In this document: positions 36,721 through 49,499 of the stretch, one piece after another
Layout of the letters: each line of letters opens with the position of its first letter
Numbering within the stretch: position 1 is the first letter of the stretch
Assembly (NCBI GenBank): GCA_963573305.1
Contig: OY754331.1
Span: forward strand, 67,631,275 to 67,695,274
Reading direction: 5' to 3'
From: Pyrrhosoma nymphula
Lineage: Eukaryota; Arthropoda; Insecta; Odonata; Coenagrionidae
Length of the DNA stretch: 64,000 nt
The notes under the pieces: generated by a model
What the model was told of the DNA's origin: nothing
What the model saw: the letters and a program-made list of their open reading frames with translations, nothing else
The model's database searches: none
Translations under genes and position numbers: made by a program

Positions 36721-37369
36721 TATCTGAGAAGGAGAATAGAGATTGATGAAGACAGTGAGATTCGAAAAAAAAACATTCTTTTTCGTTGTCGTATGCGAAG
36801 TATTGGAGAGGACGACGGGGTCGGGGAACAAGAGAAGAGGGATAATATCGGTGAAACAACAGGATGAGGGGGTTGATGGGTCTCTGGTGGTGGACGGGAT
36901 GGGTTGGGGAGGTAGTATAAGGGCCGCGCGGAAGGTCGGTTCTGGTTCGGCTTTGATCCTCTCTCTCACCAAGACAGGCGCCTTAATGCACGGCGACGGG
37001 ACAAGGTGGATCTCCAAGTGGGGAGAGAAAGGAAGGATATGATGTGGGATAATCTTGAGACAAGATAACAACTGGAAGCATTCCGTCGTGGCCTAAGAAG
37101 GAGGTTTGCTAAGGGGAGTAAGGCAAGCCTGCAATCTTTACCCCCCTGTCTCCTAAGAATTAGCCTAATATAATGCTTAGGTATCAAACAATAAAATTAT
37201 CATGTATTTTTCCGTCGAGTTTCGAAACTCCCTATTCTAACATATGAAATAATATGGGCGCTAACTTTGTGGAAACGAATAGGTATTCATCTTCAAGACT
37301 TAAGCACCGGCCAAGATTTCGGGACGTTTTTCCATCATCATGGTACAGGGTGATTTTGTGATACATGTA

Positions 37370-37460
37370 AGGCCGAGACATTAGAGAAACTTTACCCAGA
37401 TGCCGTGCCGATAACGCGACGAAACCGTGGTTGATGGCTAATAAAAGTGTGGAAATGTTA
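37370..37460 (+). repeat. Degenerate PLE terminal-repeat relic
   Basis: 'Ccagatgccgtgccgataacgcgac' followed by GAAACCGTGG and 'gctaataaaag' keeps the GAAACC and AATAAA landmarks of the hammerhead-like repeats, with the core altered (CCAGATG). Single arm only. Confidence 0.35.
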
Positions 37461-38357
37461 CCAGTTTTTTTCTGTCATGAAAATGGATCCCTCATCTAAA
37501 TTGGCACTGCACTGGCCCTCAATGACGAAAACGCGCAAATCAAAATTTTTGCTGCGTAATGATAACTCATTGAAGATTTATGGGGTTCTTCGACTCTCAA
37601 TGAAGAATAGCATCACACGCTAATTTCGCTTGCCTTTGTCAGATTGACCATTCGTCGATTTAATCAGAAATGGGAGATACGTTTTCTTTCGGCGGCGGAC
37701 AGTTATAAATGCGCCGGCGCTCTGACAGTACTGCCCCGATCAATTCCTCGTTCCGGATAGTTCTCCGCCGTTTTCACGACCACTCAATCCGTCCCGTTTG
37801 CTCCAGATCGACCCGTCTTCGACGACAGTCTCCGGCCGAGAAGGATCAAAAATAAAAATATAAAAAAGGTGAAAGTTTTTCCGAGCGCCCAACCCGATTC
37901 CCCGCCGCGCACACAACTTCGCAAAAAAGAACGCAAGGAAAGAATGCGAGGAGGCAAAATATCTCTGAGGATGAATCGAAGGACTACCTGCATCCATCCT
38001 CTCTTCCCCCTGCAGCCCTGAGCTCCCTTCGACACCGCCACCCTCTACGAGCAAAAAGAAGCGCTTCCGTTACAATAAGAACACGGGAGATGATGAGGGG
38101 GAGGGAGGGGGTGAGTTTCGCCGTCCGGACACAGGGTCGGAAAGAGGGAGGGGATCGGAAAATCATCGGTATTCTCATCAGAGGAGAAGAGTGTCCAACG
38201 CGATGGCGAAAGAGAGAACAGTTGGGACTAGGGTTGGGTTGGGATGGCGGCTCAAAACCATACCAAAATGCAGATAGTCATAAAACATAAAATAATAGGT
38301 TAATCGATTTTTCGATTGATTGATGTTTTGATTTATCGATTCTTCTATTTACTGTAA

Positions 38358-38569
38358 AGCGGCGATTACACACAGGAGTTGACTCCTATCTGATCGATTT
38401 ATATCGCGTCGACTCCACTCGGAATCACAACTAGGATGGCGGCTACTCCGTCCAAGTATCGAATTCCGCCACTATCGATGGAGAACTCCTAAGTAGGTAT
38501 GATACACGTTCAAGTTTCACCTTCCAAGTGGACTCGTATAGGAGTCAATGCCTGTGTGTAATCGCCGCT
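38358..38569. mobile_element. PIF/Harbinger-like MITE with TAA duplication
   Basis: The left end is AGCGGCGATTACACACAGG and the right end is CCTGTGTGTAATCGCCGCT, with perfect 19-bp TIRs and further 'gactcct/aggagtc' pairing inside. TAA flanks both sides (38355-38357 and 38570-38572). Three-base TWA duplications are characteristic of PIF/Harbinger elements. The 212-bp interior is noncoding. Confidence 0.85.
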
Positions 38570-38839
38570 TAAATGAGGGAATAGATTTTTGATGGAATCG
38601 GTCGGTATAAATCGATAAATCGAACGTTAATGGCTGTTCGGGAATTTAAAAAAAATTACGCACTAATTTAATTACGTACGAGCAGGAACGCAGTACATAC
38701 TGACCGTGTAGAAATAGAGTAAATAATATAATTAATAAACATTCGCCACCAGTGTATTTAGAAAATAAAACCATGAAAAATTATATAATCCGCAAGTGGT
38801 ATCAAAAAATTCCACAATTTGTCCAAAAGACAGAATTAA

Positions 38840-39550
38840 ACCCGATGATCCACGGTCAAGATTTTTGACGACAAATTTGACCCAATGGATTTCAATACCG
38901 TGTGACGGGTGGAAGTAGGAGAAAATTTAATTCGATTCGAAGAATTTGATTGATTGATTTATGACTTTGAATCAAATTTTAAATGCCTCATTTTCTATTT
39001 GTCGCACAGAAGTAAAAAAAACCATTTGGCACAAATTTTCTCGCCAAAAAAAGTTGTAACCGCGGGACTTAGCGGCCTGAACCCTTGCAGGAGAAGGAAG
39101 GAGTAAGGAGGGAAATTCAAGAAAAGAGGCAAAGAATTAGAAATGGAGAGGGGTAACGGAAAGTGATTTGTGTGGTCTTGTCCGGGATTGTTTGCTTGCA
39201 GGGGTGCAGGTAGAGTAGGGGAGATGGGTGAGGAAAGATGAGGGGTACGTAGGGGTTAGGTAGGATGGGGTGGCAGGTTGAGGAGAGAGTGTGGTGGAGG
39301 TTGGGGGAAGGGGGCAAGAAAGGGGGACAAACCAGTTGTCCCACACGGACAAGTGACTGCTGCCTCCGCCACAAACTCTCCATTCCTCACCCACCCCCTT
39401 GGCATGGATCCAGTTGCTCCTCTTCTCTTGCTGAGGCGGTCGGCCGCCGATCTGGGAGGGAGGGGGCGGCCCTGGAGGCGGACGGGGGCGTGTGGGGCGG
39501 TGGTTGGGTGATTCGCGGTGGTAGGAGGGAGGGAATGGGGTTGATTCGGA
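38840..39550. other. No gene; GT/GGG-rich low-complexity tract from about 39200
   Basis: The + strand from 39200 to 39550 is G-rich ('gtgggg', 'gaggga'). The Pro/Ser-rich or Gly-rich frames on the two strands are compositional. Confidence 0.55.
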
Positions 39551-39799
39551 GAGAGGTGGTTTAATAAGGAGTGCGACAGGATCTCCACGTTGAGCACCGT
39601 GGCCAGGGTAAAGTTTCGGCGAAGAAGGGCGGAGAACTCAACGCGCGTCTGGAGTTGGTTCGGATCTACGAAAAAAAATTTAAAGATACATCAATTCCGT
39701 GAAGGAATGGCCAATGGGGTAGAAACCACCTTAGAGAGAGAGAGAGGGACGCTAATCGTTGGATTATTCATCGGCGCAGTTACAGCTTAAGGATAAGTT

Positions 39800-42700
39800 T
39801 ATGTCGCTTGCCAAGTTTTTGAGATTAGATTTTAATTTTTTTTCGATTTAAATGTGTGCACCCTCTCCTGAATTTTCATACACTGGAACGCATAGTATTT
39901 AAGTACATTCCTCATGTACAACGTTCAATTTTACGTGCTCAATTCATGATTTCTTTTCTCAAAATTGTATAAAAATTCGCTGCCATTCCATCTCTGAGAT
40001 ATGAGGGATAATTCGTGCTATTTTATGTTTTCCAGCCTTCACCCTCCAGCCCTATGTATAATGTTTCAAAAATGATTATTTCCCGTCGCCTACCAATCTA
40101 AAAGTTCTGTTCGACTATCCTCCCTACATTCAGAATCAAGATGAACAACAACAGTTTTGCGATAATTTTGAGAGCGGATTGGCTCAAAATACATGTGGTT
40201 CAATCATTTTTCCTTCGATTGGGTGCATTTTACTTACAATGAAATGAATACATACTATTTCGCTCATCACAATGGTGTAGGGCGTTCATAAGTTCTGAGA
40301 GGCTTACTGACCATCCATACTTTTTCGTTCGCTTCTGGTTTGAAGTAGAATGAGTGAACCTCGGGGGAGTGGACAGTGGTGGGAGGTCAAGGCCTCTCCC
40401 TTCATCTTTGCCCGGGGACGGAAAGGAATGTAACGCGAGGGAGGAGAAAGGTCAGTCTTTAGGCGCTTTCAATTCGCTCTCGCGCGCTGATCACTTCAAA
40501 ACACAACAGTTCATTTGCTTTACATTTGCTTCAACCTCTGTACACGAGGCAGCGCACTTTAAAATAAAACGGGAGCAATTTTTACGCGCGCTAGAGTATA
40601 AAATAACTTCGAACATCGTATCCGCGATCTTTGTCAATAATTTTTCACCAAAAGCGTCAAACATGGGCAGTAAAAAGTTTTCAATCCCTCTGAGGTAAAA
40701 AATATAACATTTGTAAATATACACTGAAAGAATTCGTGAACTATATGAAAAATATTCGTGAAGTTTAAAAGTGTGCACCTCGTCGGTGGATAGACTTATT
40801 TAACGTAAAGAAGTTATTTGCATTGATGACGGTAATAATAATGATGAAAATTTCCCCGGAATGATAATATATTCGCGCTGCACCAAGTGGACAACATCTG
40901 GGCAGTTCCAGCTCCGGCATAACCATCTTGAGCGAAGGGGAACTTCCTACCCAACTCGCCGCCGTCGCCGAAAAATAAAGAAAACACTGACCGTTTGTCT
41001 TTTCCCGTTTCGTCTCCTTACTCCGTCTCGTTCGGAAACGGCAACTTCGGATCATGGGATGGGATGGATGTCATCGAAGTTGGACGCAGTCGTGATCCAC
41101 GGGGGGGGAGGTGGGTTGAGGTGGGTTGGTGGGGGGGGGAGTAAGAATGAGTGCACCAGGCAACCCACCATGATTTCCCGTGGGTGGCGTTTGGCGGGGG
41201 GCCGTAAAATTTTTGATGGCCGTGGGCGTGAAGCAATGCGGCCGCCCCTGTCAACCTCAGCGGCCGTTTCCTTCAAGGATAAGTTAATCCCATCCACCAC
41301 GAGATTTCGCCAGAATAAAACCTGAAAAACTAAAAACAAACATCATCCGATAGATGAGATACTAATTTTTTGCGCCAGAAAAAAACTTATAGTCGGGGAT
41401 AATATTCCCAAAGACAATAATTTTGCAAAATAGGGAAAACAAAGCGCAAAACAATCAGATTTCATCGCTAATTTGATAATGTACCATAAGTAGTTTTTAT
41501 AGATTTACGGGTCGTTCTGCTGGTTTCGCTCATTGGTACTTAATTGTTGGATAACGGTTCTCACTCAGATTCAAGGTATATCGTTGACTGTTCTGATGGA
41601 TGCGACGGATAGAAATGCTTTTTTTCCTTCTTCTGCTCTTTTATTCATGAATTGACATGACGGCAGTACAATCATCCGGTTCTCCTTTCTGTAAGGAAAC
41701 TCGCTAAAAAATCAATCAATTGATATTTTCTCTGCTCTTTACATTAAATATCAACCGTCCGGTTGTTTTTGTCGATTTAGCTTTACCCGCAAAAAGTGGT
41801 TTCAGGGAGGGATTTTCAGCTCTAATAACCTTTCAAGGGAAGAAGGAAAGGTATCCTCAACATTTGAGAGGGCAGATCGTTTCGTGAAATTTTAAGCGGA
41901 AATAAATAATCAACTACCATGTGTATTCAGATGATATACTTTCTCGGAAACTTTTCTTTCATCAATAAATGACATTTTCTTCGGGAGAAGATGAATCTTG
42001 GGAATTAGTAGATAGATAACATTAACTGCAGTCATTACCTCAGCGAAAATGTCTTCGTGACTGCAGATATTTGCTTTTTGAGGGCTATAGATGAATTCTC
42101 AGCATTTTCAAAAAATCGGTTATTCACATTTGATGCAATATTTCGTCAGAATTACATTCCGAAAACATTCGCCTTTTCGAGTATTTTTTGGTGAGTTTTG
42201 TTATTTTTTATAATAATCTCCATGAGCTACGGTTTTTGTTATTTTGATCATTGTCTTGGCAACCAAAATTACAACTGCAATAAGAAGTCCACACAAATTA
42301 TCCGGACTAAAGAAAACGAATACACTCATTTTCCAGAATAATATTCGAAGTAAATATTTCTCGTGCATAATTTGGATTAAATATTGTATCAAGAGTAAAT
42401 TACAATTTCTTTGTTAATGATGCGAATTCATTTGTAGCCCCAAAAAATCAAAGGTACATTTGCAAAACAGTGGTGTTGAGGTAATCGCGTTATATTATAT
42501 CCGAAGACCTATCTTACCTCCCGAAGAAAAAAAATGATTGATTGCTACGAGTGTTTTATCTGGTGGGGAGCTAGCCAGAGGGAAGGACTGATCCCTTTCG
42601 ATTAGTCCCCACATATGGACGCCCACGGTGCCGAGAGGAAGGACTGGTCTACGATGCAGTAGTTTTTCGGTACCCGGACGACAGGAGAGAGAAATGCGCT

Positions 42701-43420
42701 GTATATACATACCTACCGATTCCCATCCGCGCGTTGTTTCGTGTGAGTGGCGTGGGATTTTTTCGACGACTCGGTGACGGGCGAGAATGGGAGACTCAGA
42801 AAACTCATAAAAATAATACCAGTTATAATTTGCGTGGAGAGAAGCAGAATTGGGGAGGGAGTATCGAATATATATGCATATGTCCATCCTCTCTGCCACG
42901 TGTGGGCTCAGATTTTGAAAGAGCAAAGAAAAAATCTTCCAGGAGAAATGGATGCAGTCATGAAAATGGACTTATAAAAGTTTTTGTCTGGCAGCTTTTC
43001 CCGAGTTTGCCTTACGCCACCGATTCGTACTCGCTAAAACCTTCCAACTGGGATACCATTTGAGCATTGTAAACAGGAAAAAAAGTCTCAGATTTAGGTT
43101 ATTATGACAATAATGTTTTCAAAAAATGAATTCTTATGCAAATTTTCTAATTTATACAATTTTGCCATTTTATTTTATTCTGTGCCATAGAATACCACCG
43201 TGCATTTAAAATAATTATCGACTGTGTTTGTTGAAGGGTGTTGTCCTGATATCGCTCCCATTATTTAAAACACGTTTGCTAGCTCATCGTTTTGCATCAG
43301 AACACAACATCGATTGAAGTTCGGTAAATTATCTGGCAACAATGGAATAAAAACTAATCATATTTTAGTTCCGGCTAATAGTTTACCCCATCTGAGAAGT
43401 TGAAGCTGTTAAATTTGATA
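39800..43420. other. No recognisable gene
   Basis: AT-rich sequence with G-rich islands near 41100-41150. Open frames up to 154 codons (for example 40861-41325) do not resemble proteins that I know. Confidence 0.5.
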
Positions 43421-43429
43421 GCGTCAGGC

Positions 43430-43560
43430 GGGACTTCACAGAGGTGATATACTATCAATTGTAATAACAATACTCAGTACTTATTCTCGCTCTATTACTA
43501 TTTGCGACCGGTTTCACCTTGAGGATGTGTACAAAATCGGTAGATAGTTGAAGCCACCTC
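43430..43560 (-). repeat. PLE terminal-repeat relic
   Basis: On the minus strand CCTCAAGGTGAAACCGGTCG is followed by 'caaatagtaatagagcg'. GAAACCGGTC is kept, but the CTGANGA core is lost and stem II is reduced to CCT/AGG. Confidence 0.4.
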
Positions 43561-44059
43561 GATGAGACCGGAAGATGTCTTATCAGTCGCTGATAGCAAT
43601 TGCGTGTTTGAAAAGTACAGTTTTGCTATTACTACTGATAGTTGAAGCTTCCTTTAAACCACTACAACGTCAATCTTTTAGTCAAAGTCGGCGTGGCCTT
43701 CCTATTCCCAGCTTTCTTGCCACGCTCCTGAATGTCTATTCACTTTAGGGCGTGATAATTATCGAATTCGGAAATACCAATTGAATCGCAAGGTTTCATC
43801 GATTCTGTAGTCTCAAGTCGTCACATCTTGATCTGATTTAAAAGTATCGGATGATTGGAAAGCATGCGATCCTTCAGCAAATTCATACGGTAATCGACTA
43901 TTTTCGCGCGCGTTAATTATCACGAAATTTCGAGTATAAGACGCTTTCGAGTATAAGTTCCACGCTTCAAGTATTCTGACCACGTTCCTGTTCCACATAC
44001 CGGTGACCAGAAGCGTCCTCTCCAGTTAATATTTCATCCTCCTTGGTCGGGAGGGTTAA

Positions 44060-44760
44060 AAAAAAATATGCGTGGCATCCCTTTGAACATCGGTTGGAGT
44101 AAGAAGATCACGGAGTGATGAGGAAACCGTGTCGAGGGTAATGGAGGGAAATAATAGGATAAGGACGACGGAGGAGGGTGGGACTGTATTAAGAGGATAT
44201 ATATGTGGTGAGTGGAGCTTCTTTCGGCGTGATTCTCAAAGCGAGTGTGAGAGTGTGTAAGTTTACTCAGGGAGGCATTTCGAGAGGGTATTTTTTGAGG
44301 TGTAGTCCCTCACTCTCCTGCCCGCTGCTGGGATTTCGTTCGGAAGATGTGGAAGAGGGAGGAGGATACGGAGGGAGAGGAGACGGACCCCTTACAGGGG
44401 GGAGAGGGGGTAAGTCAGGGGGTTGTGGAAGGAGAAATGTAGGAGAGGGGCAGGAGAGGAGAGGGGCAGGAGAGGAGAGGGGAGGATGCTAAGTCCGATT
44501 GTTTCGTGGAGTCACCAGTGTCGGAGCGAAAGAGGAATGACCAACGTTTCTGGAATTTAAAAACGGTTCCCCCCTCATCCCCCCCACGTATTTCCCTCTC
44601 CCTCCCCACCCCCTCGTACCCGTCCCTTGAGAAGAGAGTCTCGGCTGTCCAATCCGGGACTCCAGCCCTTTTTCGTCCAACGGGATGGAAGTGGGAGGCT
44701 GGGGAGAATAGGGAGGGGAGGTTAAGGAGGATTCAGGAGGAGTCGATGTACATGCATACC
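44060..44760. repeat. GA-rich low-complexity tract
   Basis: The + strand is purine-rich (repeated 'ggagaggggcaggaga' at 44445-44485) with a CT-rich patch at 44570-44620. No coding homology. Confidence 0.65.
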
Positions 44761-44783
44761 CAACAGTAAAAATATAATTTTAG

Positions 44784-45430
44784 ATCGGAACGGCCAGTAG
44801 CACTCTATATTGCGATATGTTCTCCCCCTTAAAACACATACTAGAAGAATGGGGTCATTTTAAATTCTAGTTATTAGGTTATTAAAATAACACATAAACA
44901 GGAATAACTTTCGTATTAACTTATAACTAATTAAATGCCGCTTTTATTAACAGCTTTTTAAAATGTCAAAATAAATTATGTAATTACACGCCAAATAATA
45001 GCATCATGACTTGCAGATAGGAGTAAATCATCACTTTTTATCAAGGTATACGATACGATATCCCTACAGAAACGAACTAGATGAATGGGGCTATTCAAAC
45101 TTCCAGTTATAAGGCTATTTAAACTATGCATACACAGGGATGAACTTCAAGTTAACTTATAGCTGATTACATAAAATATCTAAAAGAAGGCTTTAAAAAT
45201 TTTAAAATCAAAGATGTATGCTAAATTATTGCAACAATATTAAAATAAATAGTAGATCAGAACGACTGGAAGTTATTATCGCGTTAGTGCCCCTCCAAAA
45301 ACGATTTAGAATAATGGGGTCTTTCAAACTTCTAGTTATTAGCCTATCAAAATGACACAAACAAGAATAACCTTTGTATAAACTTGTAACTAATTAAATA
45401 TCACTTTTATTGACAGGCTTTTAAAATGTA
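44784..45430. repeat. Three diverged tandem copies of a unit of about 235 bp
   Basis: Landmarks recur in order. 'Agatcggaacg' (44784) and 'agatcagaacg' (45254) occur in copies 1 and 3. 'Aatgggg' (44848, 45084, 45312), then 'ttctagttattagg'-type sequence, then 'acacaaacaggaataac', 'aacttataactaatta' and 'ttttaaaatgt' follow in all three or with changes. Copy 2 is the most diverged. Noncoding. Confidence 0.7.
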
Positions 45431-46823
45431 CCCTCTTTTCCTTCTCCGGTCTGTCTACTCGAGAAAACTTTCAGTGGTTTCATTACGAGGAGTCGGTAAA
45501 CGTGCGCTCATAACCGGGAATTGCTACAACTCAATCCTCTCAAACTCCCGGGACCAAACGCGTAAAACTTCAGTAAGGAGTGGGACATTTTTTAAGAACT
45601 CGGTCGGGTCCTTCCGAAGAAGTCGTAAAAAATGTTTTTTTTTGCAGGAGAAAATAAAATTGAGAAAAAATTGATAAATAAAAATATACGAGGGGTTTTT
45701 GGGTCCCATGGGTTCGCTGTAGATATGGCTATTTTCTTGTACATGCCTTCATTCGCGCGCGAGATAATTTAGGGGCGTATAAAAATAAATAGACTGTAGC
45801 GCACTATAGGATTCGTTAAGTGGAGTTTTAGTAAGTGGTGTTTGCACGTGGCAGAGTAAGGAAATCCTAATTTTTTCTCAGAAAAAGAGCGTGACAACGG
45901 AGGTAAAAAAAGAATAAAATGTCATCTTCTTCTTCGTTAATAGAATATTCCTATTTCTTCCTTCTTCAGTTTAAGCCTTCTCAAGTTTAAGTTCGAGTTA
46001 CAGAAAAGTTACTTAAGTAAAATGAAAAGAACAGGAATGGCATTTCTTTCGAATTATCTAAAATTCGACTTTCAGAAGTTCGATTCATCGAACTACAGCT
46101 CTACCTATTTTTCAACCGCCTTGCAACCATTGTTACCGCGAGTTGCAGTTGGCATCAAAGCCTCTTTTTGTTGTCGTTTTATGGTTTTCAGTCGCGTCTA
46201 TCGCATTTTATGTGGCAGTAGAAATAGTAATTTTTTGTGCGAGGGATCTCAGAAGTTCTCAAAAATCACGAGAATGGGGTGGAACTTCCGGCTGTCATTT
46301 CAGCTTCCCTACTTCCAGGATTGGATCTGAGTAAAATTTGGGTCGCCGAAAAAATCCGTAAGCCCGTATAACCGCTGAAGGGGGAGGGGGAGGTTCGGCG
46401 TCTGTGGCATCGGGGGAGGGAATTACGTCATGCGATTGCCATAGAGGAGGGATTCCAGCGCTCCGGAAAGGACCGACTGGAATGAAAAATCACAAGACTG
46501 GCCCGTAGACTTCGCATCTCTCCCGCCCCTTACAGTCCCCCATCCTCCCGGACAATGATACCCTCACTATTTCCCGTCAAGTTAGCGTTCACATGCACTT
46601 TTGCGCCAGGTTTTCGCAATTACATTTGAATGATGAAAATAATTATAATGGATACATATTTTTAGACATTAACTATAAGCTCCTGCTTCAACAATTATTG
46701 TAAAATTTTTGTGTCGTTAAAACATTCTCTTTATGCGTAGAAAAATGTTTTCTAAAGCGTAAAGCTGGTCTGTTTTTCTTGTGAAACGTGTTTCTTTTGA
46801 ATTCTCTTCCTTTGGAAAGAGTC

Positions 46824-47615
46824 AAGGTAGTTTGAGCAACTGAGAAGTTTTCATATTAAATATTTTTTTAATGAATTACGGTGAATGATAATTGTTTAAA
46901 TATCTGAGAAGCCATCCCAACTACATGCCGTTAAATTTATGACGCACTTTATTCGTCTGAACTTCATCTCTTTTTTAAATAAAGACACTGGAGCGCGTAG
47001 CTGTAACATCATATTTCATGGTAAACGGCTTCTATTTTTGGCTAATATCTAGAAAATTAGTACGTTGGGTGGCTGATATTTTGATATCACTGGAAAGATG
47101 TGATCCTTCTCACAATGATGAGGCCAAATTATGGTAGTTTATAACAGTCATCACTTCAGATAAAATTCGAAGAATTTGGTCTCATTATAAAGAAAATATC
47201 TCATATATCCAACGATAACAAAATATCAGCCACTTACCACAAAACTTTTCGAGTTACTGGTCCAAAAATACCAGCCATTTTACATTGTAAATGGCGCATG
47301 AAAAATTTAAAAGTGTGAAGTTCGTATACTTAAATGATTCAAAAAAATAAATTTATGACTCAACACAATACATTTCACGAAATCGCAAAAAAACCTCTTG
47401 TGAAGGCATTCTCACCACACGGCGTGAAACACCTGAGTCAAGTTGAATGCTTACGAATGCATATTTTGTGAATTACTGAGAAATTGTCTCGTATATTTTT
47501 GGCCATTAATATTACAACATTTACTTCGTGCTTTTTTCATCTGTTGAAAAAAAATTATATGAAATTCGAATATGGTCTCTGTATAACTAGGGAAAAATCT
47601 CGTTCAAACCACCCT
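46824..47615. mobile_element. GGTAGTTTGAGC-family MITE, long palindromic copy
   Basis: It starts AAGGTAGTTTGAGCAA and ends CTCGTTCAAACCACCCT. Internally 'gatattttgatatcactgg' (about 47080) and its inverse 'caaaatatcagcca' (about 47218), with 'tgatgaggccaaatt' against 'gaatttggtctcatta', make most of the element fold back on itself. A second terminus-like stretch, 'ctcgctttaaccaccataag', follows at 47641-47660. Confidence 0.6.
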
Positions 47616-47889
47616 AAATGAATTTCATACGAATTGAATTCTCGCTTTAACCACCATAAGTGAGGGAAAGCTACACAAAACCCAGCGTAGGAGGCCACAG
47701 AGTGAATTCGGAAATTTACTGGACCATAAGCCCTTGGTTGTCGGACGACTGCGGAGAGCCTCAGTTGGAGAAGAGGCGGCGGCGTTAAGACCCAGCATCT
47801 TTCCTTCCCATCGAAAAACACAAGGGAACCGCGGAATCGGTGGGCGGTGGATGGACAATGAGGGTGGATTCGCCATTTGCATGCCAAAT

Positions 47890-49380
47890 AATTGACCCCC
47901 CCCTACTCCTCCATTCCCGCTCTCAGATAAAAAGACCCTCCCGGCAGACCGGGACCCAAGTGGAGGTAGGCATAACAACAATAAAAAGACAAAGGAAGTT
48001 AGTTTCCCGAAGATAAGCGTCGGACAAGAGAGGGTGGGGTTGATTCGTGTAGTAGAGGGTGGAGGAGGAGGTGGACGGTTCTGGTTGGGTGTTGGGGGCG
48101 GAATGGGTAATGTTTTTGGATGGAGTAGGAGGAGGAGAAGGGAAGTAGAAGGAGGAGTAGGGATGGAGGATACGTAGCCCGAGGCGTCCCGTGGAGGGTG
48201 GGTGAGAAGAGATGAAACTGGCTTCATATGCAGTCTTTCATTAGCATAATGGTCGGCCCGTCCTACACGTAACACTCAGAGTGACCTATACCTATCGGAA
48301 TGTGGCGTAATACGCCAAATAATTGTCCGAAAACACTTCTTTTTTCTCTTTTTGTACCCCGCATTCTCCCCCTTGCCCAACTCCTGTTCGGAACGGAGGC
48401 GGTGCGGGGGTGAAATTGGAAGCCAGTCGTGAAGGAGGAGTACAAAAAGGAGAACACGATCAAAAGTGGAGGATATTTGGTGGTTTTTACGAAACGTTTG
48501 CGGTTGGGGGAAGGAGGGAGGAGGGCCGAACAAAAGACTTAATGCCGATGAAGCAGAACAGATTATAAGGAGTAGGGAAGGAAGAAGGCTTTCCGAGGGG
48601 GTCGGGAGGGACGAAGAAGCAAGTGGGAGGAGGAGTAGACCTTTTAAAGAGGGAGGAAACGTGATCGGGAGGAAAAGTGCCCGATGGCATGCGAAGGAGG
48701 CTTTCTCCCTTGGCAGGCGTGCCACGCAAAACAACGGCGACCCGAACGCGCAATCCCTTCAACAATCAAAAATCATCAGCGATCGGCTCCGATGGTGTGT
48801 GTGGGCAGCAAAGGGTAGAGGGGAAAACAATGCAAACAATGCGACACACAAGACGGCAGCACAACCCCATCATTAGGAGGGTTGTTCGATTCGACATATA
48901 TACTTATATGTTTGTCCGTTACTCTACAGTCGATGGAGGAAGACGATCGAGATATCGAACGACCTTGGTCATTAGTATCGCAGCGATGATGGAGGTGTCT
49001 TCGCAAATTAATATTTAATGCATTTTACGCACGGTTGTATTTTGTGTGTGTGTGTTTGCTTGAGTGAATGGTCGTGATTTTGATTCTACTGTTGGTCTCT
49101 TTCCCTCCCCGCCTGAAATGACTGAAAATAAACCCTTTTCTCCTTTTCACGCATATCCCTGATGCCTTGCAGGTTTTGCAAATGAAACGAGACAAGGAGA
49201 GGTGTGGTGGTTGGTCGGGTTGGAAGCTGACGCTAGAAATATTTCGAGGAAAGAGAGAGATAGAGGAAAGGTTGGTTATTGAGAAAGAGAGAGAAGAAGG
49301 AATGCAATGGAGGAGAGAGAGAGAGAGGGAGAGAGAGAGAAAGGAAGAGAAACATCTTCTTTTGACTTGCTCGCGCACCC
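47890..49380. repeat. Long GA-rich tract including (GA)n at 49309-49341
   Basis: Much of this 1.5 kb has a purine-rich + strand ('ggaggaggagaaggg', 'gagagagagag'). A GA microsatellite lies at 49309-49341 and a TG run near 49044. Frames of 80-216 codons on either strand here are simple-sequence artefacts. Confidence 0.7.
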
Positions 49381-49499
49381 TTCCCCTATTTCAAGGTGAG
49401 ACAGAAGATGAAAAGCGGGTACGGAATCGAGGGGGGATATGCCCTCTGGGAGTGCGGTGGAAGAGCAGACGAGGAGGGGTAAACGGGAGGGGTGCCGAA

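Noticed and set aside
36526..37071. 181-codon minus-strand frame as a membrane protein
   Set aside because: It has hydrophobic stretches but no recognisable motif, and its Pro/Ser-rich part comes from a G-rich + strand. No support beyond length.
47625..48275. 216-codon minus-strand open frame and overlapping frames as a gene
   Set aside because: The frame lies in GA/CT-rich simple sequence. Its Pro/Ser/Leu-rich product and the equally open frames on the other strand are explained by composition.
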